Assembly (NCBI GenBank): GCA_963677445.2
Contig: CAXXGF010000030.1
Coordinates: 1-64,000 of the forward strand
Length of the DNA stretch: 64,000 nucleotides
Direction of reading: 5' to 3'
DNA from: G963677445 sp963677445
GTDB taxonomy: Bacteria > Bacteroidota > Ignavibacteria > Ignavibacteriales > Melioribacteraceae
Shown: positions 44,825 through 55,151 of the stretch, piece after piece
Layout of the letters: the number at the start of each line of letters is the position of its first letter
Position numbering within the stretch: the stretch's first letter is position 1
Made by a program: the position numbers and the translations under genes
Notes under the pieces: generated by a model
Databases searched by the model: none
What the model saw: only the letters and a program-made list of their open reading frames with translations
What the model was told of the DNA's origin: nothing

Positions 44825-47824
44825 TTATTTTTGAAAATACTCAACCAACGCTTTGCAAAATTCATTACGCTGTTTTTCACTAAGAATGGTCTCAAATGGG
44901 AAACTAAGAGCCGCGACACCCCATTTATCATTATAAAGGCTTCCCGCTGAAAACTCATTATCGGAATAACGCATAAATGAATTACCTCCACAAATGCCGT
45001 CAATAGCGCCGGGAGCTTCCACACGATATAATGAATTTGAATATTCGGTATTAAACAGGATATCTTTTCCGGGTAATATCGGTGAGTCTGCATTAAATCT
45101 CGCCATTCCTGTTGAGGAGGCATATCTCGCTGTAGGTCTGAATTTTAATTTTGTGACCACAAACTTAATGGCGGTCGTATCCTGTTTGGATACCGGATAT
45201 GAATCAGAGCCAATATAGGAGCCGCTGATGAAAAGATTTCCTCCGCCAATTAAATAGTCTTCCAGTCGCTCCATCATTTCAGGGCTGTATATGGCAAATT
45301 GGAGTCCCCGCGCTGAATCCCCTTCCGGTTTTGGCCAGTGAGTTTTTTTCTCTTCTCCATATATCATATCGAGTAAAAAGTATTTTCCGCTATTTATATC
45401 GCCCGATTCAAATGATTCATCACTGCAGGATGAAAATGAAACTCCCGCCTCAGCAAAAGATTTACCATGAATATAGGTAAAATCAAATGTATTGCCGGCG
45501 ATAATTTTTGTTTCCATATCCGCTTTGGATTCGCCAAAACCTGGAGAATCATTTGATATAAATCCCAATTGTTTCATCATTCCGAATTGTTCCCCGGTAA
45601 ATCCAAGATCATATTTATAGGGAACACCATTATCAAGATCGTTGAAAAATCCGGCGATACTTTTATCTTCCAGCGCCTGTGGTGGAGCTATCCTGTCAAA
45701 ACCATTGACTATAAGAACATTTTTCGAATCTTCTTCTTCCGAAATAAAAACCGATAATATTTCGGAGGGAAAGCTCTCACCACCATCATTCACGGCGGTT
45801 ACCTTATAGCTGAATACTTCTCCTGATGGGACATCATTAATAATGTAGATATTCTTGTCAGTTAAAACGCCATTATCAAAATCCTTATCATCTTTTCTGG
45901 TGTAAACAACATATTTTTGAGCTGCGGCGGTTGGTTCAAGAGGATCATCAACCGGCTTCCATTTAAGAGTTACCTGGTTTTTACCGGTTATCTCAGCGCT
46001 GAAGTGATCTACCGGCAGCGGTTGCACCGCGTATTCGAAATTGTGCTGAACAGATAAAAATTTCAGCATTCCTTTATAAATAGCGCGTCCCACATCAAAT
46101 TTAAAACGGGGATCGAGCATAAACTTCATATCAAGAAAATTCTGATGTGAAAGCAGCTCAAGAAGAATTGCCGGAACATTGGGTCTGAAAGCCTCGCTGT
46201 AGTCCGCGTTTCTTAATCCTCTGCGATTCCACACCGGATCATAAAGACCTCTGATATCATCAACAATCTGGGTCTGAATTATATCTGTCAGATCGCGGCA
46301 TGCCATTCTTGATATACCATCCGGAAAAACATTCATAGTATCCGCGTCTGGAAGGCTGTATATAGCGAGAGTGCCTATCGTTGTATCATTATAAGAAATT
46401 CCCGCGTCTGTATGGAAGGACATGGAAAGATCAATCGGAATTTTTAATCCCTCCGCTTCTCTCCTTACATTGGGACCGAAAGGAGCGCCTTTCAGATAAT
46501 TGACATATTCTCCCCTTGATCGGTAATCATCGGTATAATCATTATCATTATCCCCGAGATTATAGACAAGAGTGTCGGGCATTCCGGCATATTGAAGATA
46601 ATAACGGGCCCCCTCAACAAACTTTGGTCTTCCGCTTGTCTCACCATTTCTTTTTATTATTCCCATTCCGCCGCCAAAACGAACGGCATCCGCTGAAACA
46701 AAACCCTCACTATTGCTTTTATTGCTGAGAGTTACAGCTCCTGTCTGATGTTTCCCCTTTCTGAACTTAAACGTGCCGAGGTATATCCAGGTTTTTCCAC
46801 CTATCTGCTGATTGATCTCAAACTCTGTTTTACCTCCTTCATGGTAAACGGTATAAAGAGCGTCAGAAATATTCTTTTCATTCGCTGACCAGGAAATATA
46901 GACCGCGTAAAAACCATCTTCAGGAATATCGGGTATCCATTCAGCCCTGGCTGTTCCTTCTTTATCAGTTCTGATTTCTCTCGCTGAACCGCTTTCAAAG
47001 GGATTGAAATTTGCCTCATAAGGAACGTCGCCGATAGCAAATCCGGAACCCGCGTCCTGCCACAGATTTTCTGTGGAAGCAGCGACCTCCCTGTATTCAC
47101 CTGAAAATTTTCCAGTTTGTCCATCATTATCAACAACAACCTCGCTGGTCTGAAGGTCTCTTTCACGGGGAACGTAAACATTCGCGCCCGCATTTTCCAG
47201 CATTGGGATAATAAACGGGACAGTTATTGACATCGGAATCAGATCTTCAACTGTTTGGAACAACCTGGGGCGCTGCCATTCCCATCTTTTCGAATTAAAT
47301 GAATAGTACCATCCGTGACTATGCCATAAAGCAATATTTTTATCATAAAGACCATTGCTGATCTCATAAGATCTGCTGATATTCCTGACTGCCTGAAGTG
47401 CGCGGTCTTCTTTAATTTTTGTGAGTCTTGAATTATCTGTATCCAGATCTTCACGGTATAAATTGGGAACGAGTTCTTCAACAGGCTGACCCAGGCAATA
47501 GAGGACTAATTTTCTGCCATCAAATTGACCGTTAAAAACCTTTTCCGCCGCGTGATATAACAAAGGTATATCATTTTCCCTGTATGCCCTCGCGGCAAAA
47601 TAATCATTGAAATGAATAATTGCCCGATTCCCTGCAGAATCCGGAACATAATCTTTGAAGCCTGACCTGGGAGGAATCTTAAAACCGGGAGACTCCTCAG
47701 TCAGATATTTTACAAATTCATAAAAAGCCGGTTGCTGCCATTCCTCCTCCCCGCCAGGTAACGGAATGGTGCGGCAACCTGAAATAATTAACGTCAGGAA
47801 CAGAAAATATTTTATATACTTCAT
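44825..47824 (-). CDS. Lipoprotein N-acetylmuramoyl-L-alanine amidase with inserted golvesin-like domain
   Basis: A 999-residue lipoprotein: lipobox IISGC with C17. An Amidase_3-like zinc domain is split: first half around 120-250 (LWHSHGWYY near 167-173), a golvesin-type beta domain inserted at about 255-385 (AEWIPDIPEDGFYAVYISW, FVSADAVRFGG), then the second half with LSMSFHTDAG near 467-475 and the catalytic glutamate in ILLELLSHQN near 556. A fibronectin type III module (about 605-695) and a C-terminal Rossmann-like part (VLIVNGFDR) follow. Homologues are often labelled xanthan lyase, but the motifs indicate peptidoglycan amidase. It is 26 bases after the second amidase gene. Confidence 0.78.
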   Translation of the reverse strand: MKYIKYFLFLTLIISGCRTIPLPGGEEEWQQPAFYEFVKYLTEESPGFKIPPRSGFKDYVPDSAGNRAIIHFNDYFAARAYRENDIPLLYHAAEKVFNGQFDGRKLVLYCLGQPVEELVPNLYREDLDTDNSRLTKIKEDRALQAVRNISRSYEISNGLYDKNIALWHSHGWYYSFNSKRWEWQRPRLFQTVEDLIPMSITVPFIIPMLENAGANVYVPRERDLQTSEVVVDNDGQTGKFSGEYREVAASTENLWQDAGSGFAIGDVPYEANFNPFESGSAREIRTDKEGTARAEWIPDIPEDGFYAVYISWSANEKNISDALYTVYHEGGKTEFEINQQIGGKTWIYLGTFKFRKGKHQTGAVTLSNKSNSEGFVSADAVRFGGGMGIIKRNGETSGRPKFVEGARYYLQYAGMPDTLVYNLGDNDNDYTDDYRSRGEYVNYLKGAPFGPNVRREAEGLKIPIDLSMSFHTDAGISYNDTTIGTLAIYSLPDADTMNVFPDGISRMACRDLTDIIQTQIVDDIRGLYDPVWNRRGLRNADYSEAFRPNVPAILLELLSHQNFLDMKFMLDPRFKFDVGRAIYKGMLKFLSVQHNFEYAVQPLPVDHFSAEITGKNQVTLKWKPVDDPLEPTAAAQKYVVYTRKDDKDFDNGVLTDKNIYIINDVPSGEVFSYKVTAVNDGGESFPSEILSVFISEEEDSKNVLIVNGFDRIAPPQALEDKSIAGFFNDLDNGVPYKYDLGFTGEQFGMMKQLGFISNDSPGFGESKADMETKIIAGNTFDFTYIHGKSFAEAGVSFSSCSDESFESGDINSGKYFLLDMIYGEEKKTHWPKPEGDSARGLQFAIYSPEMMERLEDYLIGGGNLFISGSYIGSDSYPVSKQDTTAIKFVVTKLKFRPTARYASSTGMARFNADSPILPGKDILFNTEYSNSLYRVEAPGAIDGICGGNSFMRYSDNEFSAGSLYNDKWGVAALSFPFETILSEKQRNEFCKALVEYFQK

Positions 47825-47850
47825 ACTTCATACCTTAACTGGATAAACTG

Positions 47851-50397
47851 TTATTTCATAAGGATCATTTTTCTCACCTCGCTGAATGTTTCCCCGCTTC
47901 GGGCTTCAGCTTTAACCCGATAGAAATATATTCCGGAAGTCAGAGTATAATCATTGTCAGCAGATGTAAATGATATTTCATGTATCCCCGCTGTAAGATT
48001 TCCATTTGTCAATATGGCCACTCTCCGGCCCGAAATATCAAAAATTTCGATCTTCACATGTGAATCATTTGGCAGATCAAATCTTATTTTTGTCTCAGGA
48101 TTAAAAGGATTTGGATAATTCTGATAAATAGCGAAGCTTTCAGGAAGCTGGTCAGAACTATTTAAACCTGTTACACCGGCATCCTTTTGAAGATTATCAA
48201 CCCAGATTTGACCATGATCATCCGCTCCATCTTTATGATTGAGGATAATTTTATTGAGTGTTCCCTGGGCGGGATTCAAACCTGTAGTCGGAATTCTTAT
48301 AAATTCCCAGCCATACCAGTCAATATCACCATAAATATATTTATCCTCATCTCCGTTGAATGAGAAAACTATTTCGTTACCGCTCAGGTCACCCCACACC
48401 CAGAGGCCGAATTCCTCATCATTGCTTAAATAGCCGAATCCACTGTTATGTTCAAGCACGACATAACCATCCGGTTCTGTAAATTTATACTCCAATTTAC
48501 CCGATTTATCACCGGCAAACTTTCTCAGGTTATCAGCTTCAAAAGTGGTTAAAAGAGGATCAATTCCTTCCGATTGTGTTCCTGACGCGGGATCAATCCA
48601 GTCAGTTTCCGATTCAAACTGATGAAGAAGTGTACCTTCAAGGATATTCTCAGCGCGTGTTTTAAAATGATATTCCTGATCGGTTTCAAATTTATTACCA
48701 TATTTATCCTGGATGCCGGCCATCAGGGTAACAAAATATTCCGAGCCAGGCTCAAGGGCTTTAACAGGGCGGAATACTATACTGGTTATATCATTTTCTT
48801 CAATGATTTCGGCATCGGTAAAATTCACATAATTATTCGTTTCATCATATAAAAATACCCGGCCTATTATTCCATCGACAACTTCATTAAAGTTAAATTT
48901 CATTCCGGCATGTATGTTAATATCTTCACCCTGTGGAAAATATTCAAAAACTTCCGGGGACGTTACATCCGGTTCTATCGTTGAAAAATGAACTACATAA
49001 TCCCCTCCCGGATTTCCATCGGCGTCTCCATCGATTGCCGTTCCATAAAGGCTGTTGGCGTTATCTGAGAGAGTGAGTTGATAATCGGTTGAAAACTGCC
49101 AGTAATCTTCCGGATAAACTTCGAGCCTGTCCCGGTCCTTCCAGTAGAAATTCATCTTCTCACCGGAAGAAATACTCAGCTCTGCTCTTACGGATGCTGT
49201 GTCCATCATCTGGGTAAAGTTTATCACCAGCGGCTTATAAGTCTGAAAATCAGTTTCACCATCTGCGGGTTCTGAATTGATTGAAGGAGCGGTAGATGAA
49301 AGCACTGTTTTCATATCTTCGGTTAATGAAGGGATAATAGAATAAAACATTGACCCCGGACATGCTGTGGCACAGCCGTTTCTGTGTCCTGTCACATTTG
49401 CCAGGCTTCCTCCGGTTCCATTATGATAGGTTGATCCGGTCGGATCGATTCCCATTTGGTTACACTTCCATGTGAAAAGCTGGATAAGAGAAGAAAGAGC
49501 GGGATCGGTAGGCAGTACAGATGAGTAAGTCCCCATCACACATGTTCCCATGGTATTGCTGTTTTTTCCGCAATAATGAGCCCCGATGGCATTATCTTCG
49601 CCGGCCCTGCCTTCATAAATAACTCCGAAAGGATCAATAAGGAAATTATAACCGACATCTCCCCATCCGTTGCTGTAGGTATGCAGATGCCAAATACTTC
49701 TTACGATCGCTGGCCAGTCAGACGCTGAATTCTGCCCGGCGCTGTGATGAATAATCAGGTGTGTAACCGTCGCGTAATTCGGTGACCATCTGGAATCCTG
49801 TCCGTCGGGACATCCCCATTCGGTCCGGCTGATAACTTCAGGTTTAGGAAAATCATCTGTATTGTTTAAGGAAGGAGTTGTAAATTGATTGTCTGTGAAT
49901 CCGGGATAAATAAATTCAACAGATAATTTTTCAATTTGCGTTGAGTAATCAGATCTCTCAGCCTCTATCTTTATTCTGAAATATTTCATCTCAGGATCAA
50001 GAACTATCAGGCCGCTTGAGTACCCTCCCTGTTTTGGATAAATATCATCATCGTTTTCGACATATATCCAATCCTCAAAATTTTTTCCATCTATTGAGGC
50101 AGATAAGAATAATCCCGATTCCTCGGAATCGCTGTATGAATTCCAGAATAAAGCGGCTCCGATAAACGGCTGATTTTTTTTCTCTGGAATTTTATATGAT
50201 CTGCTGACAAGTTCGGAAGCCTGCCCGGGAATAGTCTGACTTATCACATCCTTTTCAACAATAAAATTTTCATGTAGGGAATTACTGTAAAAGGATGGCA
50301 AATCGAAATCAATTTTTTCCGACATTATTTTATTACCGCCCAACGCGTACAGATTTATAGTCAGAAAAACAAAAAGTAAAAAAGTTAAAGAACGCAT
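47851..50397 (-). CDS. T9SS-exported PGRP-type N-acetylmuramoyl-L-alanine amidase
   Basis: An 848-residue secreted protein. After a signal peptide and a beta-rich N-terminal domain comes an Amidase_2/PGRP domain at about 187-360 (VISRTEWGCPDG, IIHHSAG with H217/H218, VGYNFLIDPFG, GHRNGCATACPG with H338 and C346 as zinc ligands). Two bacterial Ig-like domains (SINSEPADGETDF and SPEVFEYFPQGE) and a carbohydrate-binding-like module (WIDPASGTQS onward) follow, and a T9SS sorting domain (QNYPNPFNPET to KMILMK) ends the protein. It should cleave peptidoglycan outside the cell or on the surface; own wall versus prey wall is not decided by sequence. Confidence 0.9.
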   Translation of the reverse strand: MRSLTFLLFVFLTINLYALGGNKIMSEKIDFDLPSFYSNSLHENFIVEKDVISQTIPGQASELVSRSYKIPEKKNQPFIGAALFWNSYSDSEESGLFLSASIDGKNFEDWIYVENDDDIYPKQGGYSSGLIVLDPEMKYFRIKIEAERSDYSTQIEKLSVEFIYPGFTDNQFTTPSLNNTDDFPKPEVISRTEWGCPDGQDSRWSPNYATVTHLIIHHSAGQNSASDWPAIVRSIWHLHTYSNGWGDVGYNFLIDPFGVIYEGRAGEDNAIGAHYCGKNSNTMGTCVMGTYSSVLPTDPALSSLIQLFTWKCNQMGIDPTGSTYHNGTGGSLANVTGHRNGCATACPGSMFYSIIPSLTEDMKTVLSSTAPSINSEPADGETDFQTYKPLVINFTQMMDTASVRAELSISSGEKMNFYWKDRDRLEVYPEDYWQFSTDYQLTLSDNANSLYGTAIDGDADGNPGGDYVVHFSTIEPDVTSPEVFEYFPQGEDINIHAGMKFNFNEVVDGIIGRVFLYDETNNYVNFTDAEIIEENDITSIVFRPVKALEPGSEYFVTLMAGIQDKYGNKFETDQEYHFKTRAENILEGTLLHQFESETDWIDPASGTQSEGIDPLLTTFEADNLRKFAGDKSGKLEYKFTEPDGYVVLEHNSGFGYLSNDEEFGLWVWGDLSGNEIVFSFNGDEDKYIYGDIDWYGWEFIRIPTTGLNPAQGTLNKIILNHKDGADDHGQIWVDNLQKDAGVTGLNSSDQLPESFAIYQNYPNPFNPETKIRFDLPNDSHVKIEIFDISGRRVAILTNGNLTAGIHEISFTSADNDYTLTSGIYFYRVKAEARSGETFSEVRKMILMK

Positions 50398-50442
50398 ACC
50401 TAACTACCTCAAAGACAAAAATGAAAAAAAGATAAAACACAA

Positions 50443-50494
50443 GGAACATCCCCGCGCTAAGAATAAAAACGTTAAAACAGCGCGGGGATGTTCC
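50443..50494 (-). terminator. Strong terminator after the PorV-like gene
   Basis: GGAACATCCCCGCGCT at 50443-50458 pairs without mismatch to AGCGCGGGGATGTTCC at 50479-50494 across a 20-base loop, with T-rich sequence after it on the minus strand. It separates the TonB receptor operon from the amidase genes. Confidence 0.8.
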
Positions 50495-50499
50495 AAAAA

Positions 50500-51513
50500 T
50501 CAGAATTTAACTCCGAATGAGAAATAATGCACACTTGTAAGGCGTCCAAAATCCTCATAGGCATAATCTACTTTTAATAAAGCGGCGCTCATTACCCTGT
50601 AATGGATACCAACACCAAAGGTAACTCCTTCTTCCGATTCTTTCTGGAACAATGATTTATATCCGGCGCGAACCATGATAATATCGTTCCATGAGTATTC
50701 ACCGCCACAGTTAATTGCTTCATAATGATCATTTGGATGAATAGCGTCGATAGCGGCAGTAAAACGGGATTCACCATACTTAATAACATCCGCGGCTACT
50801 CCGGCTCTGAAAATCAATGGGAGATCATACGAATCAAGCTGTATCTCAGTATTGATATAATTGCCGCCTGTCCCGTTAACGGCATGAACAATAAGTATAT
50901 CTCTTCCGGTCATCTTCATCTTTGTGCCAAAATTTGTAATACTGGCGGCAATACGAAGTTCATTAAGAATCGGTATTTTATACATTGTCCCCGCGTCCAG
51001 TGCAAAACCTGTAGCAGACATATGCCAGATATGCTCACTGATATATTTCACATTAAAACCGATCGAAAAATTATCGGTAAGTTCTCTGGCAAAGTTCACA
51101 CCAATCGCTATTCCTCCGGCGGAAAAACGTTCACCGGTTCCTTCCGGGGCTTCGAGAGTGCGAACATTCATTTCATCCATTGAAAAAACATTAACAAAAG
51201 CGCCTACTGTTCCTATTCCGGGCAAATGTGATCCGATCGCCGCGTAATCACACTTCATATCGGCAAACCAGTCCACATGATTAAAAAACGCTTCGTTATT
51301 ATAATTCATCGCCATTCCGGCAGGGTTCCAGTACATTGATGACATATCATTTGCTGTTGCCGTAAAAGCGCCACCCATACCAATAGCTCTGGGACCAACT
51401 CCTATTTTCAGAAATGAGGCGGCAGTTGTTCCCGACTTGGTCAATTCCTGTGAATGGGCCGCTGTAAATGCCACCAGAACCAGGAAAATAAATAATTTAT
51501 TCAGGCTTTTCAT
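50500..51513 (-). CDS. PorV/PorQ-family outer-membrane protein
   Basis: A 337-residue beta-barrel of the PorV/PorQ (UPF0164) family with a cleavable signal peptide (KLFIFLVLVAFTAAHSQ). The diagnostic N-terminal region is LKIGVGPRAIGMGGAFTA followed by SSMYWNPAGMA. In T9SS, PorV carries cargo from the translocon to the attachment complex. This copy sits 40 bases after a 1190-residue exported protein and a TonB receptor, so it may be dedicated to that set rather than the general PorV. Start ATG is preceded by GGAG-like sequence. Confidence 0.88.
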   Translation of the reverse strand: MKSLNKLFIFLVLVAFTAAHSQELTKSGTTAASFLKIGVGPRAIGMGGAFTATANDMSSMYWNPAGMAMNYNNEAFFNHVDWFADMKCDYAAIGSHLPGIGTVGAFVNVFSMDEMNVRTLEAPEGTGERFSAGGIAIGVNFARELTDNFSIGFNVKYISEHIWHMSATGFALDAGTMYKIPILNELRIAASITNFGTKMKMTGRDILIVHAVNGTGGNYINTEIQLDSYDLPLIFRAGVAADVIKYGESRFTAAIDAIHPNDHYEAINCGGEYSWNDIIMVRAGYKSLFQKESEEGVTFGVGIHYRVMSAALLKVDYAYEDFGRLTSVHYFSFGVKF

Positions 51514-51553
51514 TTAAAACTCCATTTTTAACAATTCATTTTACCACATTCAC

Positions 51554-54500
51554 TTATTTGATTACGGCAAATTTCACTAATTTTTCACCTATTCCAGGCG
51601 CGTCGATATGGGCTATGAACACTCCGTAAGAGATGCTGAAACCATCTTCATTAAGAAGATTCCAGTACTCCCGCCCATTTTGCATACCTGAATTGTGCTC
51701 AATTACGTTGATAAAATCACCGGCTACATTATATATCCTGATAGTGCATTCAGGAGGAAGATTTTCGAAATATATTCTTCTTTCTCCTCTTATCTCATTT
51801 GCCAAAGCGTTTGTAGGTTCGATATCATTAAATCCCACATACGGATTGGGCACTACATAAATATTGTCTAGAACCGACGATCCCGCGTCCCGCGCTATTT
51901 CACCAGCTTCAGTACTCAGGATAAATTTATCATCTGTGGTAAATGGTCTTTTGGTTTTAATGAAAAACACATCCCCTTCAGTCGGGAATATAGTTGCAAC
52001 TGTTGTATCGGGATGTTTACCAAATCCTACAGCCCAGGTAACCGTATCTGTAGCGGTTCCCATTGATCCCGGTTTGAATATTGTAATTTCTTCACCAATA
52101 CTAAATGCTGAGTCACGCGTGATAATATTTTCTGAAAGGAAAGTTAATACACGTTTGTAAACATCTGAATTTACGTCACGATATTTCACGCTGTATTTTA
52201 CTCCAACAAAGGCCACACCCTGGTGCAGAGTAAGAGCGGTATCAATAACATGATCGGAAAACTCAATTCTGTAATCAGCGGGATAAGGTTCTTTTGTAGG
52301 AAGAACCTGTGACAATCTCATATCCCAGCCCAGGTTAGCAGTACCTTCAATCCAGCCGGTTTCTTCTTCATTGATTTCCAGATCGGCTTCATCGTATACT
52401 CTGAGATGAATACCCTGAAAAACCGGATTAGTATCATCACCATCAAGGGCGGTGCTTTCTTTTACAGGAAAGTTTCTGTAGGTCACAGTCACAGTAGATC
52501 CATCGGGGATGGAAGAACCATCAACTCTTCTGATAGCTCCCCTTTCATAGTCTATTTCAAAATCGGACCCTTCGGTGTATTCTGTTCCCGAAGAACTTGC
52601 AACTTTCAGGTAGCTGTCCATTGAAATATTTCCCCTGCTCAAAGAGGTAAATTTGTCTTCATAAAGTTTTGCCTCTTCAGAAGTTGCTATATTATTGAGC
52701 AGAGAATAGTTTTTCTCTTCAATCATTTTACCGAGATAATTTAGCGAGTCAGAAAATGTCAGCGTATACTCGCCCCCTTCGGCAACAGCAAGATCATCCA
52801 TAATTTCAAAAGATATTTCACCAGTCCCTATTCCATAAAGATGATTAACTTTGTCATCTCCAATTGTCGGGGGTAAATAACCGGCGGCTCTCGGTCCGGG
52901 GATAACCTTCACGGTGTTATCATCAAATTTCAGCTCTGAGCTTATCGGATCAACACTGATCTTTTTGGTTGTCTCGGAAGGTGGAATACCCACAGAATCG
53001 CCGTGATCATAGGCGACTAACGCATAATAGTAACTTTGGCCATTAATAACATTGTTACTGTCGACATAAGTGTGCTGCAGTCCCGTATTGTCTCCGAGAT
53101 AGTAATGAACACCCCTTCCCTGGTAAGGGAGAGGATGAAATCCTTTCCAGGGCGATTCGAGACTATGTGTCCATTTGCCGTCGACATTTGTATCGATATA
53201 TGGCTCACCGCTATCCCATTCTCCATTTCCATTAAGGTCAGTATATGGTTCATCAACAAGATCAATATCCCATCTGCATTCAGTGCCGTCAAGCTTCTTG
53301 AGCGGGTCGGAAAGGAAAGATGAACCAAGTCCGTCTGTGATTACCTGAATATCACTAAAACTTTCATCAGTGCTTCTGTAAAGAACATAACCTTCAAAAT
53401 CACGCCCGGTAATAGGATCAAGACTGGATTCAGCCGCTTTATCCCAGAATAAGGTAACTTTTTTATCACCCGGAATTGCTGTCAGTTTCGGTGTTGTCGG
53501 AGGTTTAAAAAACTGATAATTTTCATTGTAAATTCTCTGAACAGTTTCTGCCGACAGAAGCAGGTCTGTAAGATCTTCACCCAGCAAAAATGCCATTGAT
53601 ATTCTTTTTGTTTCACCTTTCTTCAGATTTATGTAACCTGAACTAAAGATAAATACAATATCCTGGTTTCCGCGTATATCTGAATAGTTACCAGGCCTGC
53701 ATCTGTTCCACATCGATTCATCATCTTTTATTGAACCGCCCGCTTTCCAGGTCCAGCTGTTAAAACTTGAAAGGCCTATCTGGTCAGATTCGTCAAGATC
53801 GGTATACTCAAAATTCGGCTCGCCCGGATATAATGGGTCAGGCGATCCGTCTGCCTGTCTGAGTCCGGCTGTCGGAATTCCATCGCCTTCACCTTCATCG
53901 TTCGTCTTGGGGATACCGTCAATTCCAACGTCATGAATTGTCACATCCCAGTCGTCGTCATTGTCCCAGCCGTCATCCTGGCGCTCATCTATCATGCCAT
54001 CACCATCATTATCCTCGCCATCATCCGGCTGGCCGGGACTTTCGAGGAACTTACAGCCGAGGAAACCAAGTGGTTTATTCCTGACTCCTTCCATATCCTG
54101 GTCATAATAATAGGTCATGCTTCGGGCATAAACAGGAATATTATCGACATTAACTGAGTCGCTTGATTTTGGAGGCACAAAATATCCAAAGTCATCAGTA
54201 TTTTCCGGAGAACCTCCCCCGATATCAGGATCGCCGTAAATACCGAAAATCACCGAATCGAGGTCCTTGTCACTGACGTTAGTAATAGTATATACAAAAA
54301 ATATAGTGTTTTCAGCAAGCGCGTTGCTCCACTGGAAAGCTCTTCCATCTATTTGAATGCCAATACCCTTCCGTGTGGAATCGTCCTCGAATGGATAGTA
54401 GTTAAATTCATGGTTCCATCTGTCATCCATGGCCCAGTAGGTTTCAAGGTCAGCGTTTGTAGCGTCCTGCGACAAATATCCGGGCCAGACATATTTACCA

Positions 54501-55126
54501 AGTGTTGAATTATACCATGTACGGGGCCAGGAGTCGGGCTTGCCGTCATCATCGGAATCCTCGGCCGGGTTTGCGGCCATCTCATTCTGATCCGGATCAG
54601 CATAACCGGGAAGAGGTTGCCACTGCCACAATGTATCTCCGGTGGGTGAAACTTCGAAAAGATTGGGATAATCATTCAAAGCGTCCGAAATAATATGAAT
54701 CCTTTTGGTTGAATCATTCGCGTCGGGCACCGAGGCGCCAACAAACGGACATGACTGAAAAAGGTAATCGGAGTTTTTCCAAACAAGGTTATCCACTGCC
54801 CTGATTAGTCCGTATCCGGGCGCGACACCGCCATAATTATACAGACGGGTTGTAATTTTATTGCCGTTCATCAGGAATGATTTCCTGTCGGCCTGGGCGT
54901 TAACTTTTTTTATTCCGCCCGCTTTCCAGACATCTTCTTTTGCGGGAGCTTTCTCAGCTCTATGCTGCGTCTGCGCCTGTTTCATGCCCATTTGTTGCAG
55001 CAAGTCCTTAACTGCCTGATGTTCGGCAGCTCTTCTTTCATCAACGCTTTGTCCGAAAACCACAGGTGAGAGCATCAAAAAAAGAAGCAGGATATATGAT
55101 AATTTCATTAATGAACTGTTATTCAT
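51554..55126 (-). CDS. Large exported surface protein with Fn3 and T9SS-like C-terminal domain
   Basis: A 1190-residue protein with a signal peptide (YILLLFLMLSPVVFGQ). The middle has an Asp/Asn-rich calcium-binding-like stretch at about 365-410 (DGEDNDGDGMIDERQDDG), a fibronectin type III module around 580-690 (PKLTAIPGDKKVTLFWDKAAES), and a second acidic loop DLNGNGEWDSGEPYIDT. The last 100 residues (VVPNPYVGFNDIEP to FAVIK) resemble a sorting-domain variant with PNPY in place of PNPFNP. No enzyme motif was seen. It lies between a TonB receptor and a PorV-like gene, all on one strand with gaps of 25 and 40 bases, so it is probably a surface partner of the receptor. Confidence 0.8.
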   Translation of the reverse strand: MNNSSLMKLSYILLLFLMLSPVVFGQSVDERRAAEHQAVKDLLQQMGMKQAQTQHRAEKAPAKEDVWKAGGIKKVNAQADRKSFLMNGNKITTRLYNYGGVAPGYGLIRAVDNLVWKNSDYLFQSCPFVGASVPDANDSTKRIHIISDALNDYPNLFEVSPTGDTLWQWQPLPGYADPDQNEMAANPAEDSDDDGKPDSWPRTWYNSTLGKYVWPGYLSQDATNADLETYWAMDDRWNHEFNYYPFEDDSTRKGIGIQIDGRAFQWSNALAENTIFFVYTITNVSDKDLDSVIFGIYGDPDIGGGSPENTDDFGYFVPPKSSDSVNVDNIPVYARSMTYYYDQDMEGVRNKPLGFLGCKFLESPGQPDDGEDNDGDGMIDERQDDGWDNDDDWDVTIHDVGIDGIPKTNDEGEGDGIPTAGLRQADGSPDPLYPGEPNFEYTDLDESDQIGLSSFNSWTWKAGGSIKDDESMWNRCRPGNYSDIRGNQDIVFIFSSGYINLKKGETKRISMAFLLGEDLTDLLLSAETVQRIYNENYQFFKPPTTPKLTAIPGDKKVTLFWDKAAESSLDPITGRDFEGYVLYRSTDESFSDIQVITDGLGSSFLSDPLKKLDGTECRWDIDLVDEPYTDLNGNGEWDSGEPYIDTNVDGKWTHSLESPWKGFHPLPYQGRGVHYYLGDNTGLQHTYVDSNNVINGQSYYYALVAYDHGDSVGIPPSETTKKISVDPISSELKFDDNTVKVIPGPRAAGYLPPTIGDDKVNHLYGIGTGEISFEIMDDLAVAEGGEYTLTFSDSLNYLGKMIEEKNYSLLNNIATSEEAKLYEDKFTSLSRGNISMDSYLKVASSSGTEYTEGSDFEIDYERGAIRRVDGSSIPDGSTVTVTYRNFPVKESTALDGDDTNPVFQGIHLRVYDEADLEINEEETGWIEGTANLGWDMRLSQVLPTKEPYPADYRIEFSDHVIDTALTLHQGVAFVGVKYSVKYRDVNSDVYKRVLTFLSENIITRDSAFSIGEEITIFKPGSMGTATDTVTWAVGFGKHPDTTVATIFPTEGDVFFIKTKRPFTTDDKFILSTEAGEIARDAGSSVLDNIYVVPNPYVGFNDIEPTNALANEIRGERRIYFENLPPECTIRIYNVAGDFINVIEHNSGMQNGREYWNLLNEDGFSISYGVFIAHIDAPGIGEKLVKFAVIK

Positions 55127-55151
55127 ATCATTTATCTCCGTTTAGATTAAA

